The translations under genes were made by a program, and so were the position numbers. DNA of 64,000 bases from Cylicocyclus nassatus (Eukaryota; Nematoda; Chromadorea; Rhabditida; Strongylidae). The notes under the pieces are model-generated. The model made no database searches, was not told the DNA's origin, and saw only the letters and a program-made list of their open reading frames with translations. This document shows positions 12,001 to 23,001 of this stretch, in pieces. The stretch's first letter is position 1; every line of letters begins with the position of its first letter. The stretch covers positions 3,114,232-3,178,231 of the forward strand of contig CATQJL010000326.1 of the NCBI GenBank assembly GCA_958299035.1, in the 5' to 3' direction.

Positions 12001-13881
12001 TTCATGACTATATAAATATCTACATGCACAAGAGTCGAGAGCTATAGTTACGTTTCAGTCAAAATCACGAGGATTTTTTTATTTGTTTGCCCGCTTGTTT
12101 TCGCTAGCTTAGCGTTATGTATCAGGCTGGTGCAAAAGTTTTGTCAGTTTTTTTTGAATCCAACTAAACTAATTAAGCTGTATCCGACGCAGAATTTCTT
12201 AATCTTTCCAGCTGCTAAGGCTTCAGTAATTCGTTGAGAGAGTGCTGAGATAATCACTAGAAATTCAGCCCGTCGTTTTCACCAGGTCTAACTTTCTCTG
12301 ATTTCAAGATTTTCATCTGAGACTTTCGGGGGAGCTTCCATAACCAACAAAATTGCAAAAACAATAACATAACCATAAGATTGCAAAATTCCACAACCAG
12401 CAGGTAGAGGGAGTACTTTTCCAACTGAAGCGATTTTTCTTTCTTTCTTAAGCTACTCTTTTGAATTTTTGCTGAAAAATTTTCTAAAAGCCTGCGTTTC
12501 AAAAAAACCTGTAATCGCACCAAACACTGCAAAATCCTTAGAATACTGAGGTTTCAACACTCGATTATGCTTGACTCACCTTACAAAGTAGAGGAGCGAT
12601 TTTTGCTGCGAAATATGGAAGTTTTGGAACTTAGGGCACATCAGCGCAAACTCGTGAAATTGAGAATTACGTCGATAATCTCCGCAATTTTCGCATGTTT
12701 TGCCAAGAAAAGGCAACCGCTAGAAAAAGGACAAAAAGTTGCATTGAATAGTACCTGAATTGTTCACGCTTTTACGTTCTGCGGGGTTACAATAGGCCAA
12801 AAATTTGGTTACTACAGAATACATATTTTAGAAATTTTGAAAGACAAGCCACAGAGCTACAAAAATTGCTCCGGTTGGCAAAAGATTTGCGGTACTATCT
12901 GCTGGCTATAGCTGCTCCAAAAATCACAGATAAGAATCTTGAAAATTGGCGAGAGTCAGACATGGTGAAAACGAAGGGATATAGTGTTCAGCAATTATCT
13001 TAGCACTCTCAATGATTACACTAGGAGTATAGCATCTGGAAATAGGAATCTGCGTCGGATACAGCAAGTGTTTGTTGATCTTTACTGTACGGGATTTCGG
13101 TCAGTTCAAAAACTGACAGAACTTTTGAACCGTTTCAATATGTTAGCAGCGTACTCTGCTCTTACTTATGATTCTGAGAAATGAGTATATTTTTTGGCGG
13201 AAGTGAGGCTACAGAATCATAACTCAGTCAGCATTAACGCATCATGAGTTTAGCTGGATATTGTTGAGCAATTTGGTCTGCGATCTCTGTATAGAGGCTA
13301 AGATAAGCTCATTAATAGTGGGTACGCTATAGGGAGGATTGTAATAGCTTGCAAGGCTAGTCGAGACAATAACATTTACGCTCAAAAGGAATTCTGATGT
13401 GCATCAGACTTACACCGATCTCTCCGCTAGACTGCAGCAAAACTATGTTTTAAGTGAACCTGAGATTTTATAGTACTGAATTTTAATAGCGCCTATCATG
13501 CAGTTTACTGGAAATGAGAAAAAAAATGACGAAATACTTACGATGCCTGTAAAAAGTACTTGTGTGTCGCCTGTGCGATCATCCTGTTCCGAAAAGAATA
13601 TCGGCTCTCCATTCTAAAACTGAAGGGTCTTTCCATAGTGAATAGAAAGAATGGAGTAACAATGCCCGAAGGCACAAGATAACACATATGTGATAAATTA
13701 TATTGACACAGAACTGGCATCAACAAGAATTGGGGGTTCACTAGGGAGATCTCTGAAGCACGCGTACGAGTTTGGTGTCGTATAGCTTTTTTGCAGTATA
13801 AACGAACTAAACAAACTAATGAGTCTTCTTCAGCTGTTGGCATGGCAGCAGTTGAAGAAGAAGAAGTCAAGTTTGCGGGAA
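63..13881 (-). CDS. slo-2: SLO-2/Slack-type potassium channel, N-terminal half (partial)
   Basis: Large-conductance potassium channel subunit of the Slo2/KCNT family, a plasma-membrane channel gated by voltage and intracellular ions. Exons in transcript order: 13817-13881 (provisional), 13542-13613, 10828-11171, 1485-1561, 1012-1089, 783-952, 642-716, 502-585, 362-455, 200-308, 63-138. All splice phases agree. S1 is [17 protein letters not shown]2 is [19 protein letters not shown]3 is [17 protein letters not shown]. The next exon carries the Slo2 signature [12 protein letters not shown]5 is [17 protein letters not shown]. Exon 200-308 holds the pore helix and filter TVGYGDW, and exon 63-138 holds S6. 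The RCK gating domains lie beyond the left edge. Exons 10828-11171 and 13542-13613 encode a Ser/Pro-rich cytosolic N-terminus. They join in phase to the conserved part, but that link is inference. The true start codon is unknown; ATG at the codon MPTAEEDSL in the first exon is possible. Confidence 0.92.
2793..2954 (+). CDS. Small two-helix membrane protein candidate (53 aa)
   Basis: I do not recognise this protein. A complete 53-codon frame runs from ATG at 2793 to TAA at 2952-2954. It begins [19 protein letters not shown]. It has a basic N-terminus, a first hydrophobic helix (residues about 8-23), a charged linker (RDEDKTYDE) and a second hydrophobic helix ([14 protein letters not shown]). 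A TATAAAA string sits just before the ATG, at about 2785-2791. It lies inside the large slo-2 intron on the opposite strand, so it would be a nested gene. It is short enough to be chance, and it could equally be one exon of a longer product. Confidence 0.3.
   Translation: MASDRKSVSFLVFLALAILILRFSNIRDEDKTYDEFLTFELVVLLLSVIWGKL
6126..6480 (+). other. Possible exon pair or broken gene fragment
   Basis: Two coding-like segments lie close together on the plus strand. From 6126 one frame reads [20 protein letters not shown] and ends at a TGA at about 6210. A second frame (6195-6551) then carries the basic stretch [19 protein letters not shown] and an acidic stretch [20 protein letters not shown], followed by a GTAAGA donor at 6481. 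The break between the two frames could be an unrecognised intron or a frameshift in a decayed gene. No family was recognised. It lies within the slo-2 intron on the opposite strand. Confidence 0.22.
9489..9676 (+). other. Candidate exon pair on the plus strand
   Basis: Two short segments join in phase across a 70-base intron. The first is 9489-9534, after a TATTTTTCAG acceptor. The second is 9605-9676, after CTTCTCAG and ending before GTGAGC. The joined product begins [20 protein letters not shown] and continues through [19 protein letters not shown]. The amino acid mix and the phase agreement argue for coding, but no flanking exons were found and no family was recognised. A competing frame ([15 protein letters not shown]) runs through the first segment and the intron. 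Confidence 0.3.
12123..13130. mobile_element. Degenerate fold-back element in a slo-2 intron
   Basis: The left end reads GGTGCAAAAGTTTTGTCAGT from about 12126. The complement of the right end, near 13127, reads GGTTCAAAAGTTCTGTCAGT. Internal blocks also pair: the complement of about 12250-12330 matches 12890-13010 with scattered changes and gaps. Both arms encode similar peptide debris (for example VRPGEND versus DMVKTKG), so it is a long inverted repeat rather than a gene. The ends resemble mariner-type termini, but no clean TA duplication is visible. It occupies much of the intron between slo-2 exons 11171 and 13542. Confidence 0.7.
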
Positions 13882-15640
13882 CTGATAAACGTTTAAGCTA
13901 TGCTCATTAGCAATTCATGGAATGAATTTTTTCCATAAGAAAATAAATGGTTGGATGACTAGCTAGGAAATGAAAATGGAAGTGGTGCAAAAATTACCTA
14001 TTTTGCATAGCCATTGTTGCCTATCGTTCCTTGATTATCCTGCAACCAACTTTCTCTGAAAATTTCATGTATAATTTTTATGTTTGTAGAACTATGTTAC
14101 GTTATAATGACCGACGATAATTCTATGTAGAACAACGAAGACAATATACTAGGACAGCATGTAGCTGAACCTTCAAGCTTTAGCTCATTTGAAAGAGTTC
14201 AGTGTGTCAAATCAGATTAACGAACAATGCATTTAATTTACCAAAGTACTGAGAGCTTTTGTCACAGAAACTAGATCCAAAGTGCAATATGCTTCGTGTT
14301 GATAAAACGCTTATGTATACTTATTGCATAGGCAAGAAACTCAGAAGAGAGCTCATCCGCTTAAGCAAATACTACTGCGATTATCCGATAACTTGCAAGA
14401 GTTGGAATACCGAACGCTTTTGTGTGAGAAAAGAAGAATGAGGAAAAAAGCCCAGTAATCATTCAATTACTCGAAAAGAATTTCCAGTGCGTTTTATGAT
14501 ATACAAAGGAAATTGCTAATAGAAGAAAAACTACCAATTCTAAAATTGCGCCACAGACTCTGTAATTTCAAAACTTGCCAAACTGCGCTTTTTGTTCTAA
14601 TTGCTTCATCAATGCTGAAACTTAGCGAAAGCTGCAGAATTTGATTTTTAAAGGCACGATTGAATCTGGTCTTGACTTGCACCCCAAGGTGTAGTAAATA
14701 CCCAAAGACTTTTATTAGTAGTAGTAGTCCACTTCATTTATGAATCGCAAATGCTGTAAATGCTGTTGTAGGGGAAGAAAATGCAAACGAACAATCGTCA
14801 CAGTCTCTTGATTTCCTGTGCCAACATAAAAGCTAAAAGAGACTGTTTCACAAAAACGCTCCATCTCTGCATCTGTCCAAATATATTTCCGGAAAATTGC
14901 CCATCGTTGAAATAATGAGGAGAATTTTTGATTCTAATAGATTGCGTAGGATCGAAATGGGGCATTAGTAGCTGTCAATACCAGAATGACAGATGAGGAA
15001 TACGATACAAGTGATATCCTATGGACAGAACTAGTCGTAAATAACAACATGTCACCATTGAGCTCAATCAGCACCCAAAAATAGGTATACTATCAGATAA
15101 AGTAAAACAAGCTTAACAAGAAGCTCATCCAGCATTCTCATAACAATCTAACCACTTGAAGTTTAAGGCGAAGGTATGCTTACTAGACCTCATTAAGAAA
15201 AAAAATTCCTTCGGACTCGAAATTTGTTCACATAGTACTCTTTACAAAAGATATATGCACTCGCTACGATTTTTCCTTGGCTAGGAATTTAGAAAACGAA
15301 TAGTGATAAATGATAGTTCTACATCAGAATCCTTCGCCCGCAAATCTCTGCATGAGTTAGCTTTTGAGAGAAATTTAGTTTTACTCAAAATGGCCAAAAA
15401 TCATTTTTTTTGCTTATTAATTGTTCTCGAATTCTGGCCACGGAAACAACGCAACATTTGAAGACAATGATTTGATGAATGCGTGATATGATGGGGAGAG
15501 TATACGCGTCACAAAATTTGGGGTCCGTAAATCGTCTTTTTGGGCAGGGTCCTAAGTTCAAATTAATTGAGAAGTTTGGATTTCAGTTTCAAATTTCACA
15601 CAGATCAAAATTATGCTGTTAGAGTAGCGCTTATAGTGGG
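13882..15640. other. No resolved gene
   Basis: AT-rich sequence with short chance frames on both strands (for example 14259-14441 plus and 14494-14682 minus). A short TAG/TAGTAG microsatellite lies near 14715-14730. If slo-2 has further 5' exons they would be expected here or further right, but none could be chosen. I see nothing else. Confidence 0.5.
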
Positions 15641-15644
15641 AACC

Positions 15645-16182
15645 GAATATTCGTATTTGAATATTTATTCGAAATATTCAACTATTCGAATGTTGGATTA
15701 GTCGAATATACGAGAAAGTCCTTTTCAATTATTCGAACTGAATAAATGGAAAAGGCCTGCATTCGCATAATTCATTATTCGACTACTTGGAAACTGGCTT
15801 ATTTGATTATTCAAATATTCAAGGAATTTCAAAAGCTTCTCGAATATTCGAAGATTCGAATATTCGAGAAGCTTCAGCAAACAATTGTTCGAATATTCGA
15901 ATATTCGAATATTCGTATATGCATTCGAATACGAATATTGCATTTGAATCATTCGGATACTCCTTTACTCGAATAGTCGAATATTCGATCAAGTTCGGTT
16001 ATTCGAATTTTCGAACGTTCGAATTTTCGAATGTGCCCGTATTCGAACATTCGCATTCGAATAATATGAAAGTCGGAAATCGAATAACATTCGTTCATTC
16101 GAAAATTTTACCAAACTTTCGATATTCATTCATTCGGAAATTTTCTAAAATTCAGTTATTCGGTATTCGTTCATTCGATAGG
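15645..16182. repeat. TTCGAA-core short-period satellite
   Basis: About 540 bases built of degenerate copies of an ATTCGAAT or TATTCGAA unit, with the palindromic core TTCGAA occurring dozens of times. Because the unit is self-complementary, both strands have open frames rich in Phe, Glu, Tyr, Ser, Asn, Ile and Arg (repeats such as RIFEYSN). These frames are artefacts of the repeat. Copies drift progressively at the right end to TTCATTCG and TTCGTTCATTCG. Confidence 0.95.
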
Positions 16183-17844
16183 AATTTCCGTTTGTTACAA
16201 CTATAGTAGAGCTTGCTATAGAATAGGAGGAAGTATGAGTTTCTACAGTTCTGATAGAAGTACTGGGAAAATCTTACAATCTTACACAATTACGGTACCA
16301 GAATAACAGATTGGTGTATGGAGAAGCCGTAGCACCGTTGGCGAGTCTTCATCGCTAATGGACTTTTGTTTAGACCCTTCTGTGCTCCAAGCTTTATAGA
16401 AGCTTTACATAATGAGGGCGTAAGAACTTATCTCATCATATGGCAATACGCTAACGGCTGTGTAGTTCTGCTCTAAAACCGTCTTGGACAACATTGTATC
16501 AGAATCTGAATTTTTTTCTATACTTTGGTGGGACATCTTTTGAATTTGATAAGGAATTGTTGTAGCATCAGAAGTCTATGAATTTTCAAGAAGTTTAGCA
16601 GCTATGTGTATTTGGTTTTGCCGCGTTTTCATCTTCACATGCCTGTTTTTTTTCAAAATAATAACAAAATTTGATCACAATTGGTTGGAGCACCTGTTGC
16701 TAAACTGTGTTATCTTTGCCTCTGCTTTTCACCCTTTGAAATTACTTCGAGTGCTGCTAAAATAAGGCCAATAAGGCCCTGTCGCATGCACATCGCAATC
16801 CATAGATGTTATAAGCAACAATCTCTCACTTCATTATGATGCGTGGTGACATTGGAGACACTACTTTAAACGTAGTAGAAATTTGAAATAACTTCCATGG
16901 TGTACTTTTTTCGCATTGCAGTGCGAGGGCAAGTGAGTGAAGCTGTGGCATAGCGACGATCTGTAGCGAAGACTACAAACAGACTACCGGCAAGAGAAGG
17001 GTTAGTCTTGCTTGCTAGAGGGAGCCGAAGGTGCCAGGTTCAAGATGTAAGCGATTTGTGGTGCCTTGTATGAGAAAGATACCAAGGTGATCTGATAAAC
17101 CGAAAAGAGAGATGATATTACTAGAACATCTCTGAATGCTGATTCCAAATCTGTCCTTCTTTTCTGCGGAACAGCTCTTCGAGAGAAGTTATGAGCGTAA
17201 GTCAATATTTGTCAAGTGTTAAGTGGCATAAAATTAGCGAAAAGTTCTACGAAAACACCTGAAAGTGGGAAATCCATCTTGTATCAAGTGTATTGATTAC
17301 AAGGAAGGAACACAACCAGTAGAAATCCACGTAGGTGTTTTTGTACAGCTTTTCGCTAATTCTATGCTACTTGAGGCTTGACAAATCTGGACCTTCAAAC
17401 GCTCGCAACTTCTTTCGGAGAGTTGTTCCACAAAAAAGGAAGCAGGTTTTGGATCAGCGTTTAGAAATGCGTCTAGTGATATACATTTCTTTTCAATTTG
17501 CCGAAACAAGTTGATATCCCCTTGTTAAAGCATTGAAATCTGAGCTCGCAAACAATACATAGAACAAACTAATGAGCAGGTTTCGATCATTAGTGGGTGG
17601 GCTTTGACACTGTGCGAGGGGAAAATAGTTGGAGTTCCATGATCAGGAACAGTTTGTGCTTGGATGATGAAGAATGATTTTGAATCTTTCAATTAAGATG
17701 CTCTCTTCAAATTGTAGCTGTTCACTTCGCCTGCACTAAGGCTCATTTTATTGGCTAACTTGGTTAATTTGAACACTGTTTAGACAAATTCTAGAACCTA
17801 AATTTTATATGGGAGCTTTTTGGTAGGAAGCAATACACAGAATT
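16183..17844. other. Flank of the retrotransposon, two weak minus-strand frames
   Basis: Two minus-strand stretches read like possible exons. The frame at 17297-17509 includes CISLDAFLNADPKPASFFVE and QLSERSCERLK. The frame at 17002-17205 includes RAVPQKRRTDLESAFRDVLV. They could be 5' exons of the slo-2-like gene or of another gene, but no splice chain links them. The rest shows nothing. Confidence 0.3.
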
Positions 17845-17861
17845 ATGTGGTGCTTTTGAGC
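17845..17861. repeat. Left target-site duplication of the RTE-like element
   Basis: ATGTGGTGCTTTTGAGC. It matches 19738-19754 at 16 of 17 positions, and the two copies bracket the retrotransposon exactly. Confidence 0.9.
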
Positions 17862-19737
17862 AATCGAGAAACGTGGTGGTGGAATGATGAAGTGCAAAAA
17901 CTCATAAAGGAGAAGAGGGATGCGTAAAAGCGATGGCATAAAACGAAATCAGAGGACGATCGCCAGACGTACCAACAAGCCAAACGTGCTGCGAAGGCTT
18001 CCGTAAAGAAGGCAAAACAGGTGTACTTAAAGGAGCTCTACGATCAACTAGAGTCCCGCGAGGGAGAACGCGAAATATACCGGATAGCGAGAAGAAGAGC
18101 GGAGTCCACAAAAGATATGGAGCACTTCCTCCATATCAAAGACAAACTTGGTAGGAGTCTAAGAAATCTAAGAAAACCAGAAGACATTACCGAAAGATGG
18201 AGAACCTACTTCGAAGAGATGGCCAACATAGGCCGCACCATCAACTCCATCCCAAAAGTCAGCCCCATAGAGGGACCAGTACCAGAGGTCAAGGAAGAGG
18301 AAGTATGGCTGGCTGTAAGAAGAACAAGGAATGGCAAAGCGACTGGTCCAGACGACATACCAAGCGAGTTCTGGAAATTATGTGGACAATCAGGAGCCAC
18401 ATGGCTAACAAGTCTCCTCAATCAAATCATAAGGAGCAAGAGTATGCCTCGCGACTGGTACACCAGCACGACCATCCCGATATGGAAAAACAAAGGAGAC
18501 ATAGCAGACTGCGCATCCTACCGACCAATCTGATGAGCCATACTCTAAAAATCTTCGAGCGAGTAATCGAAACACGCCTTCGAGATATCATCGAGTTGTC
18601 ACCAAATCAGTGCGGATTCGTGAAAGGAATAGGTACAACTGATGCAATCCACTCCGCTCGGATAGTGATGGAGAAATACAGAGAGAAGCAGAAGAAATTG
18701 CATGCAGCCTTCCTGGACCTGGAGAAAGCCTTCGATAAGGTGCCCATGAAGTCATATGGTGGGCCTTGCGGAAACACAGGGTGCCAGAGGATTACGTTCA
18801 GTGGATAAAGTTGATCTACCAGAACGCGTAAAGCCATGTGCAAACAGCTGCAGAGCAATCAAAGGATTTCAAAATCAAGGTTGAAGTACACCAAGGTTCA
18901 GTTCTCTCTCCCTTGCTCTTCATCACTGTGATGAACGCCATGATGGAACCGCTTAGACGTGAACCCCCTTGGACACTTCTCTACGCAGATGATGTGGTCT
19001 TGATAGCAAGTACCAGAAAGGAGCTACAAGACGAGGTGCAAAACTGGAAAAACAGGCTAGAGTTGTATGGCCTGAAGCTCAACACCAGGAAGACAGAATA
19101 CATGGAAGTGGGGCAACAAACTCCAGGTACCATAAACATCGATGGTGAAGAGCTAAAGAAGACAACGTCATACAAGTACCTAGGCAGTCGCATCTCAGCG
19201 GAGGGAGGCTTACAAGATGAGGTCGCAGGCAGGATGAACACAGCATGGATGAAATGGAGAGCCTTAACAGGAGTTCTGTGCGACAAACGAATGCCAGTGC
19301 AACTTAAGTCCCAGCTGTAGGACCGTTATCCGCCCAGCAGCACTGTATGGCAGTGAGTGCTGGCCGTGTACGCGGAACGAGGAGCGCAAGCTCAGTGTCA
19401 TGGAAACAAGGATGCTACGATGGACCTTAGGAGTCACATTGAAGGATCACATCTGCAATGACAGTATACGAGCGCGAATGAAAGTAGCTCCAATTACCCA
19501 GAAAATGCAGGAAAAGAGGTTACGATGGTATGGGCATGTGAGCAGAAGGGATGAAAGTCACATCACCAAGTTGGCCCTGGCTGTGGAGGCACCAGGCAAA
19601 AGGCCCAGAGGTAGACCCAAGATGAGGTGGATGGACAGAATCAAGGCCGACCTGCGAGAGCTTGGTATAGATGAAGACCTTGCCTCAGATAGGACGACAT
19701 GGAGAGCTTAAGCGGGACACATGCGAGGATAAAAAAA
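17862..19737 (+). mobile_element. 5'-truncated RTE-like non-LTR retrotransposon
   Basis: An insertion of 1,876 bases flanked by a 17-base target-site duplication, ending in a short A-rich tail (AAAAAAAA at 19731-19738). The endonuclease domain that should come first is missing, so the copy was 5'-truncated on insertion. It keeps the linker, reverse transcriptase and C-terminal region. The base composition is visibly more GC-rich than the surrounding DNA. The clade (RTE or relative) is inferred from the RT blocks and the C-terminal WYGHV motif; a Jockey/CR1-type assignment is less likely. Confidence 0.93.
17871..19711 (+). pseudogene. Broken reverse transcriptase ORF
   Basis: Reverse transcriptase of the non-LTR element, disabled by several lesions. 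Recognisable blocks in order are the linker WWWNDEVQKLIKEKRDA, GKATGPDDIPSEFWK near 18336, the SYRPI block near 18520, FLDLEKAFDKVP near 18712-18747, HQGSVLSPLLF near 18889, the catalytic YADD at 18982-18993, and YKYLGSRIS near 19171. A C-terminal GHVSRRDESHITKLAL block follows near 19536. Damage: TAA at 17925, a frameshift near 18530 giving TGA, a frameshift near 18745, TAA at 18829, and a one-base loss near 19317 giving TAG. It cannot make an active enzyme. Confidence 0.95.
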
Positions 19738-19754
19738 ATGTGATGCTTTTGAGC
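19738..19754. repeat. Right target-site duplication of the RTE-like element
   Basis: ATGTGATGCTTTTGAGC, the partner of 17845-17861 with one G/A difference. Its first A merges with the element's A tail. Confidence 0.9.
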
Positions 19755-21511
19755 GCAGTTTCATGAGACAGAATTTCTCAGAGGAGCACAATTGGAACCT
19801 AATTTTGGGTGGCGTAAGCAGTGAGCATGTACGACTTGGTGCTGTCGCATAGCTTTAATTCTTTATGAATATACTGCTAGTTTTCCCGCAAGTGTTCAGC
19901 TAAATTCCTAATATATATTACAGAGTTCTGCTAGTATCGGTCCTCCAAAAATCCTAAGGAAGCAAAAGCTGGGTAGCTGCATCTTTGAACTCGTAATCCC
20001 GCTTTCATTCATTCTTGCTTTAGAAAAATACCCTTCAACGTAGACGACATTTTCTACCAAGCTACATAGGCATTATCTTGGAGTAGTACAGATGGGTACG
20101 TTTTGTTTCTCAAAAGCGAACTTCGAACTTCAATTCAAAATTTTTCGAAGAGACTTCGCTGATGACTGAGAGCAAGGAGCATAGTAGACCGTTGCATATT
20201 TCTGTAGGATAAATTTTCTGGGAAATATTTCTTAAGTGGAACTCTACCACATATCTGGAAGGTATCGAAGGAACTAGAATTCAAGAAATTATACAAGTTG
20301 CTTATACTGGATGTGTTGAAAATAATTTGAAAAAATAATTACATTGTATTGGCACCTACTTTATATGCATGGGAGTTAAACAGTCTCTAAAATAGCAGTT
20401 CCGGCATAATTGTTCTCATCTCATCGTTGAGTGCTGCCAAGCTTCCAGAAATTTATATGTTTTCGAAAACAGCAAATAGACGTAATCATGTGCTCGGTTT
20501 GCTAATGAAATTACAAAAATGACAAGGAAAATACTGAATACTGAAAGGGAAAAGGAAGGGGAGGGAAGGGATACAAGGGAAATATTGCGCTCTACAAGCT
20601 GATGGATGAGTTTTTGAGTAGGTATTTAGCTCACAAAAACTGCAGTGTTTTCTTCATTAAATTGTTTGAAATACTCACAAAGACATATCCTACCAAGAAA
20701 CCAGTCTGTTACTCAAGTCGGGCAGTGATTACCGAGGAATTTGCGAGCACTCAAAGAGAAAATGCTGCAAACAGATAAAAGATTTTTTGACTATGTAATT
20801 TTATACCTTGTGGGTTGTGTGAGATTTGCGTATTCGCGATTATTGCCGTGTCTCCATTTCCGTTTTTTGAGAACTTTTTTGCAGAAAAATAGCGGGGCTA
20901 TTATGATGATTTAGGACGCAAAGTATTCGATTTCATGAAAAGCTTTTTGTAGGCCAAGTAAGCAATAACTTCTTTGTGGGATGTGTCTTGAGTGAAATAA
21001 CATAGAATTAATGAGTGGAATGCCAATTTCTCTCAAGTAGAACGCAGGAAGACTGAGATTTGCTCCATTTGTCCCATGATTTTGGAATTTACAACATTCA
21101 GGGATTCTTCAGTTCTTTAGCTTCTTTCTTTTTGTTTACGAAACGCCCTACACTGCTTAGAAAGAGTTTTATCGGGAGCTTTAGGTCCTGTAGTCAAGCG
21201 GACAGGAAACATGCAAGGACAACTCATTCTTTGAAAATATGGAGTCGAAGCGAAACCCTGGAATACTTTTCATAAGAGACCCATCAGCCTCAAAAAGCAG
21301 ACAATGGGAATAGCAATAAAGAAGATGACCGGGGAGAACTAATGCTTGTTGAGCGCGGAAGCAATAATGCGGTTAATCCTCTAATGCAGGTATTAGGGCT
21401 TTGTAGAAAAAATAAAGAGCTCGAATCTACACTGAGCGCGAAACAATGATGGATAATATCAACAGACAAATGAAGATTACATAGCACGAATTCTCGGCTG
21501 AAATATTATGA
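19755..21511. other. No gene seen
   Basis: AT-rich spacer between the retrotransposon and the fold-back complex. It has a purine run (GGGAAAAGGAAGGGGAGGG) near 20548-20566 and a few short chance frames. I see no splice-consistent coding. Confidence 0.6.
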
Positions 21512-21699
21512 AGGTGGGTCCGAAAGTTCGTGCCAATTTTTTGTACCTATCCTCAACCATTCAGAATAATGATAGACAAACACTCTAGAAGTTTTCTATG
21601 CAAAATTTCTTCGTATTGCCAGCAGTAATGTTTTTGTTTAGATTCCTTCAATGTTTTTTCGAATAATCGCCACAATCACCAACAAATGCATTTTGAGTA

Positions 21700-21965
21700 G
21701 TATTCATCAACGAACCCTGAGAGTAAACCTCCCTCAAGGGTAGGTTTTACCCTCAGGGCTCATTGGCTGTATTCATCAACGAACTCTTGAGTGGAGGGTT
21801 TCCTCCAAAAAGCGACTAACCCGTATCGATCAACGAACCCTGAGAGCAAATCTAACCCTTGAGGGTTAATCTTACCCTCGAGGGTAAACCTTACCTCAGA
21901 GAGCGATTAACCGGTATTCACGAACGTGGCTCATCAGGGTAAATTTAACCCTGGTACAGAACAAG
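21700..21965. repeat. Degenerate direct repeats with CCCTGAGGGT motifs
   Basis: Four variants of GTATTCATCAACGAACC start near 21700, 21769, 21823 and 21914. They are separated by small inverted motifs built from ACCCTCAGGG and CCCTTGAGGG. The spacing is irregular (69, 54 and 91 bases). It lies inside the outer fold-back, to the left of the inner palindrome. The function is unknown; it could be the remains of a third element. Confidence 0.75.
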
Positions 21966-22067
21966 ATTAGATTCACTCTGACAATTTTACACGTCAAAAG
22001 TTCTCTTGAAAAATTCTTTTAATACATTGCATTTTGTCTACTCTGTCTATCTGTTGTCGAAGTATTA

Positions 22068-23001
22068 GGTTGTCAAGAAAAAAATGTCGTTTTTCATTTG
22101 CTTGCTTTAACAAAGCAACCAGACTCAACCCAACGAAGGGTAATGGGTATTGTTCGATAGAGCAAAGCAAGCTCTACAAGATGGCGTTCACGATCTTGCG
22201 CCAAGCTTGATCCACGGAATGTTCGAACTCAAAATCTGAAGATATCCAAATGCCTAAAAAATCGAAAAAAATCAGATCTTCGTCCAAATAATTTCTACGG
22301 ACCTCCCACTCGCATACGTCAATACTTTCGATATAGTATATCCATATGTGCAGTTGCTGTATCTTTTCCTTGACTACAAACTGAGCAAACAAAAATTTTT
22401 GTGTTTTTCTAAAAGCAATGCTGAGCCGTTCTTGCATATGTGATTCTATACTACAAGTTTAGGTAAGTACAACTATAGATTTTCAGCCTATTTCGAGCGA
22501 TAGTTTTCGAGAAATGTTGCTTTTAGCACTGAAACTGAAAAGAAGAAAGCTGGTTTCGATATTTCTCGAAAACTACTGCTCGGCCTGAAAATATACAGTT
22601 ATACTTATCTAAACTTGTAGTATAGAATCACATATGCAAGAACGGCTCAGCATTGCTTTTAGAAAAACACGAAAATTTTTGTTTTCTTAGTTTGTAGTCA
22701 AGGAAAAAATGCAGCAACGCACATATGGATATCATATATCAAAAGTATTGACGTGTGCGAGTGGGAGGTCCGTAGAAATTATTTGGACGAAGATCTGATT
22801 TTTTTCGATTTTTGGGCATTTGGATATCTTCAGATTTTGAGTTCGTACATTCCGTGGATCGAGCTTGGCGCAAGATCATGAACGCCTTCTTGTAGAGCTT
22901 GCTTTGCCCTATCGAACAATACCCATTACCCTTTGTTGGGTTGAGTCTGGTTGCTTTGTTAAAGCAAGCAAATAAAAAACGACATTATTTTGTTGACAAC
23001 C
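22068..23001. mobile_element. 934-bp near-perfect palindromic element, mariner-like ends
   Basis: The whole element is an inverted repeat with a small centre near 22535. The ends are GGTTGTCAA and TTGACAACC, flanked by TA on both sides (22066-22067 and 23002-23003), the target duplication typical of Tc1/mariner elements. Arms match over about 450 bases with few differences: the block ATTGTTCGATAGAGCAAAGC on the left is found inverted on the right. The frame at 22174-22437 is only the arm itself and not a gene. It is nested inside the 21512-23240 element. Confidence 0.93.

Noticed and set aside
15725..16206. Three open frames, two plus and one minus, up to 139 codons
   Set aside because: They are translations of the TTCGAA satellite; both strands give the same FEYSN-type repeats.
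18206..19286. Antisense open frames over the retrotransposon
   Set aside because: They are shadows of the RT coding sequence, whose motifs read on the plus strand.
22174..22437. 87-codon minus-strand frame
   Set aside because: It lies wholly in one arm of the 934-bp palindrome and has a mirrored, broken counterpart in the other arm.
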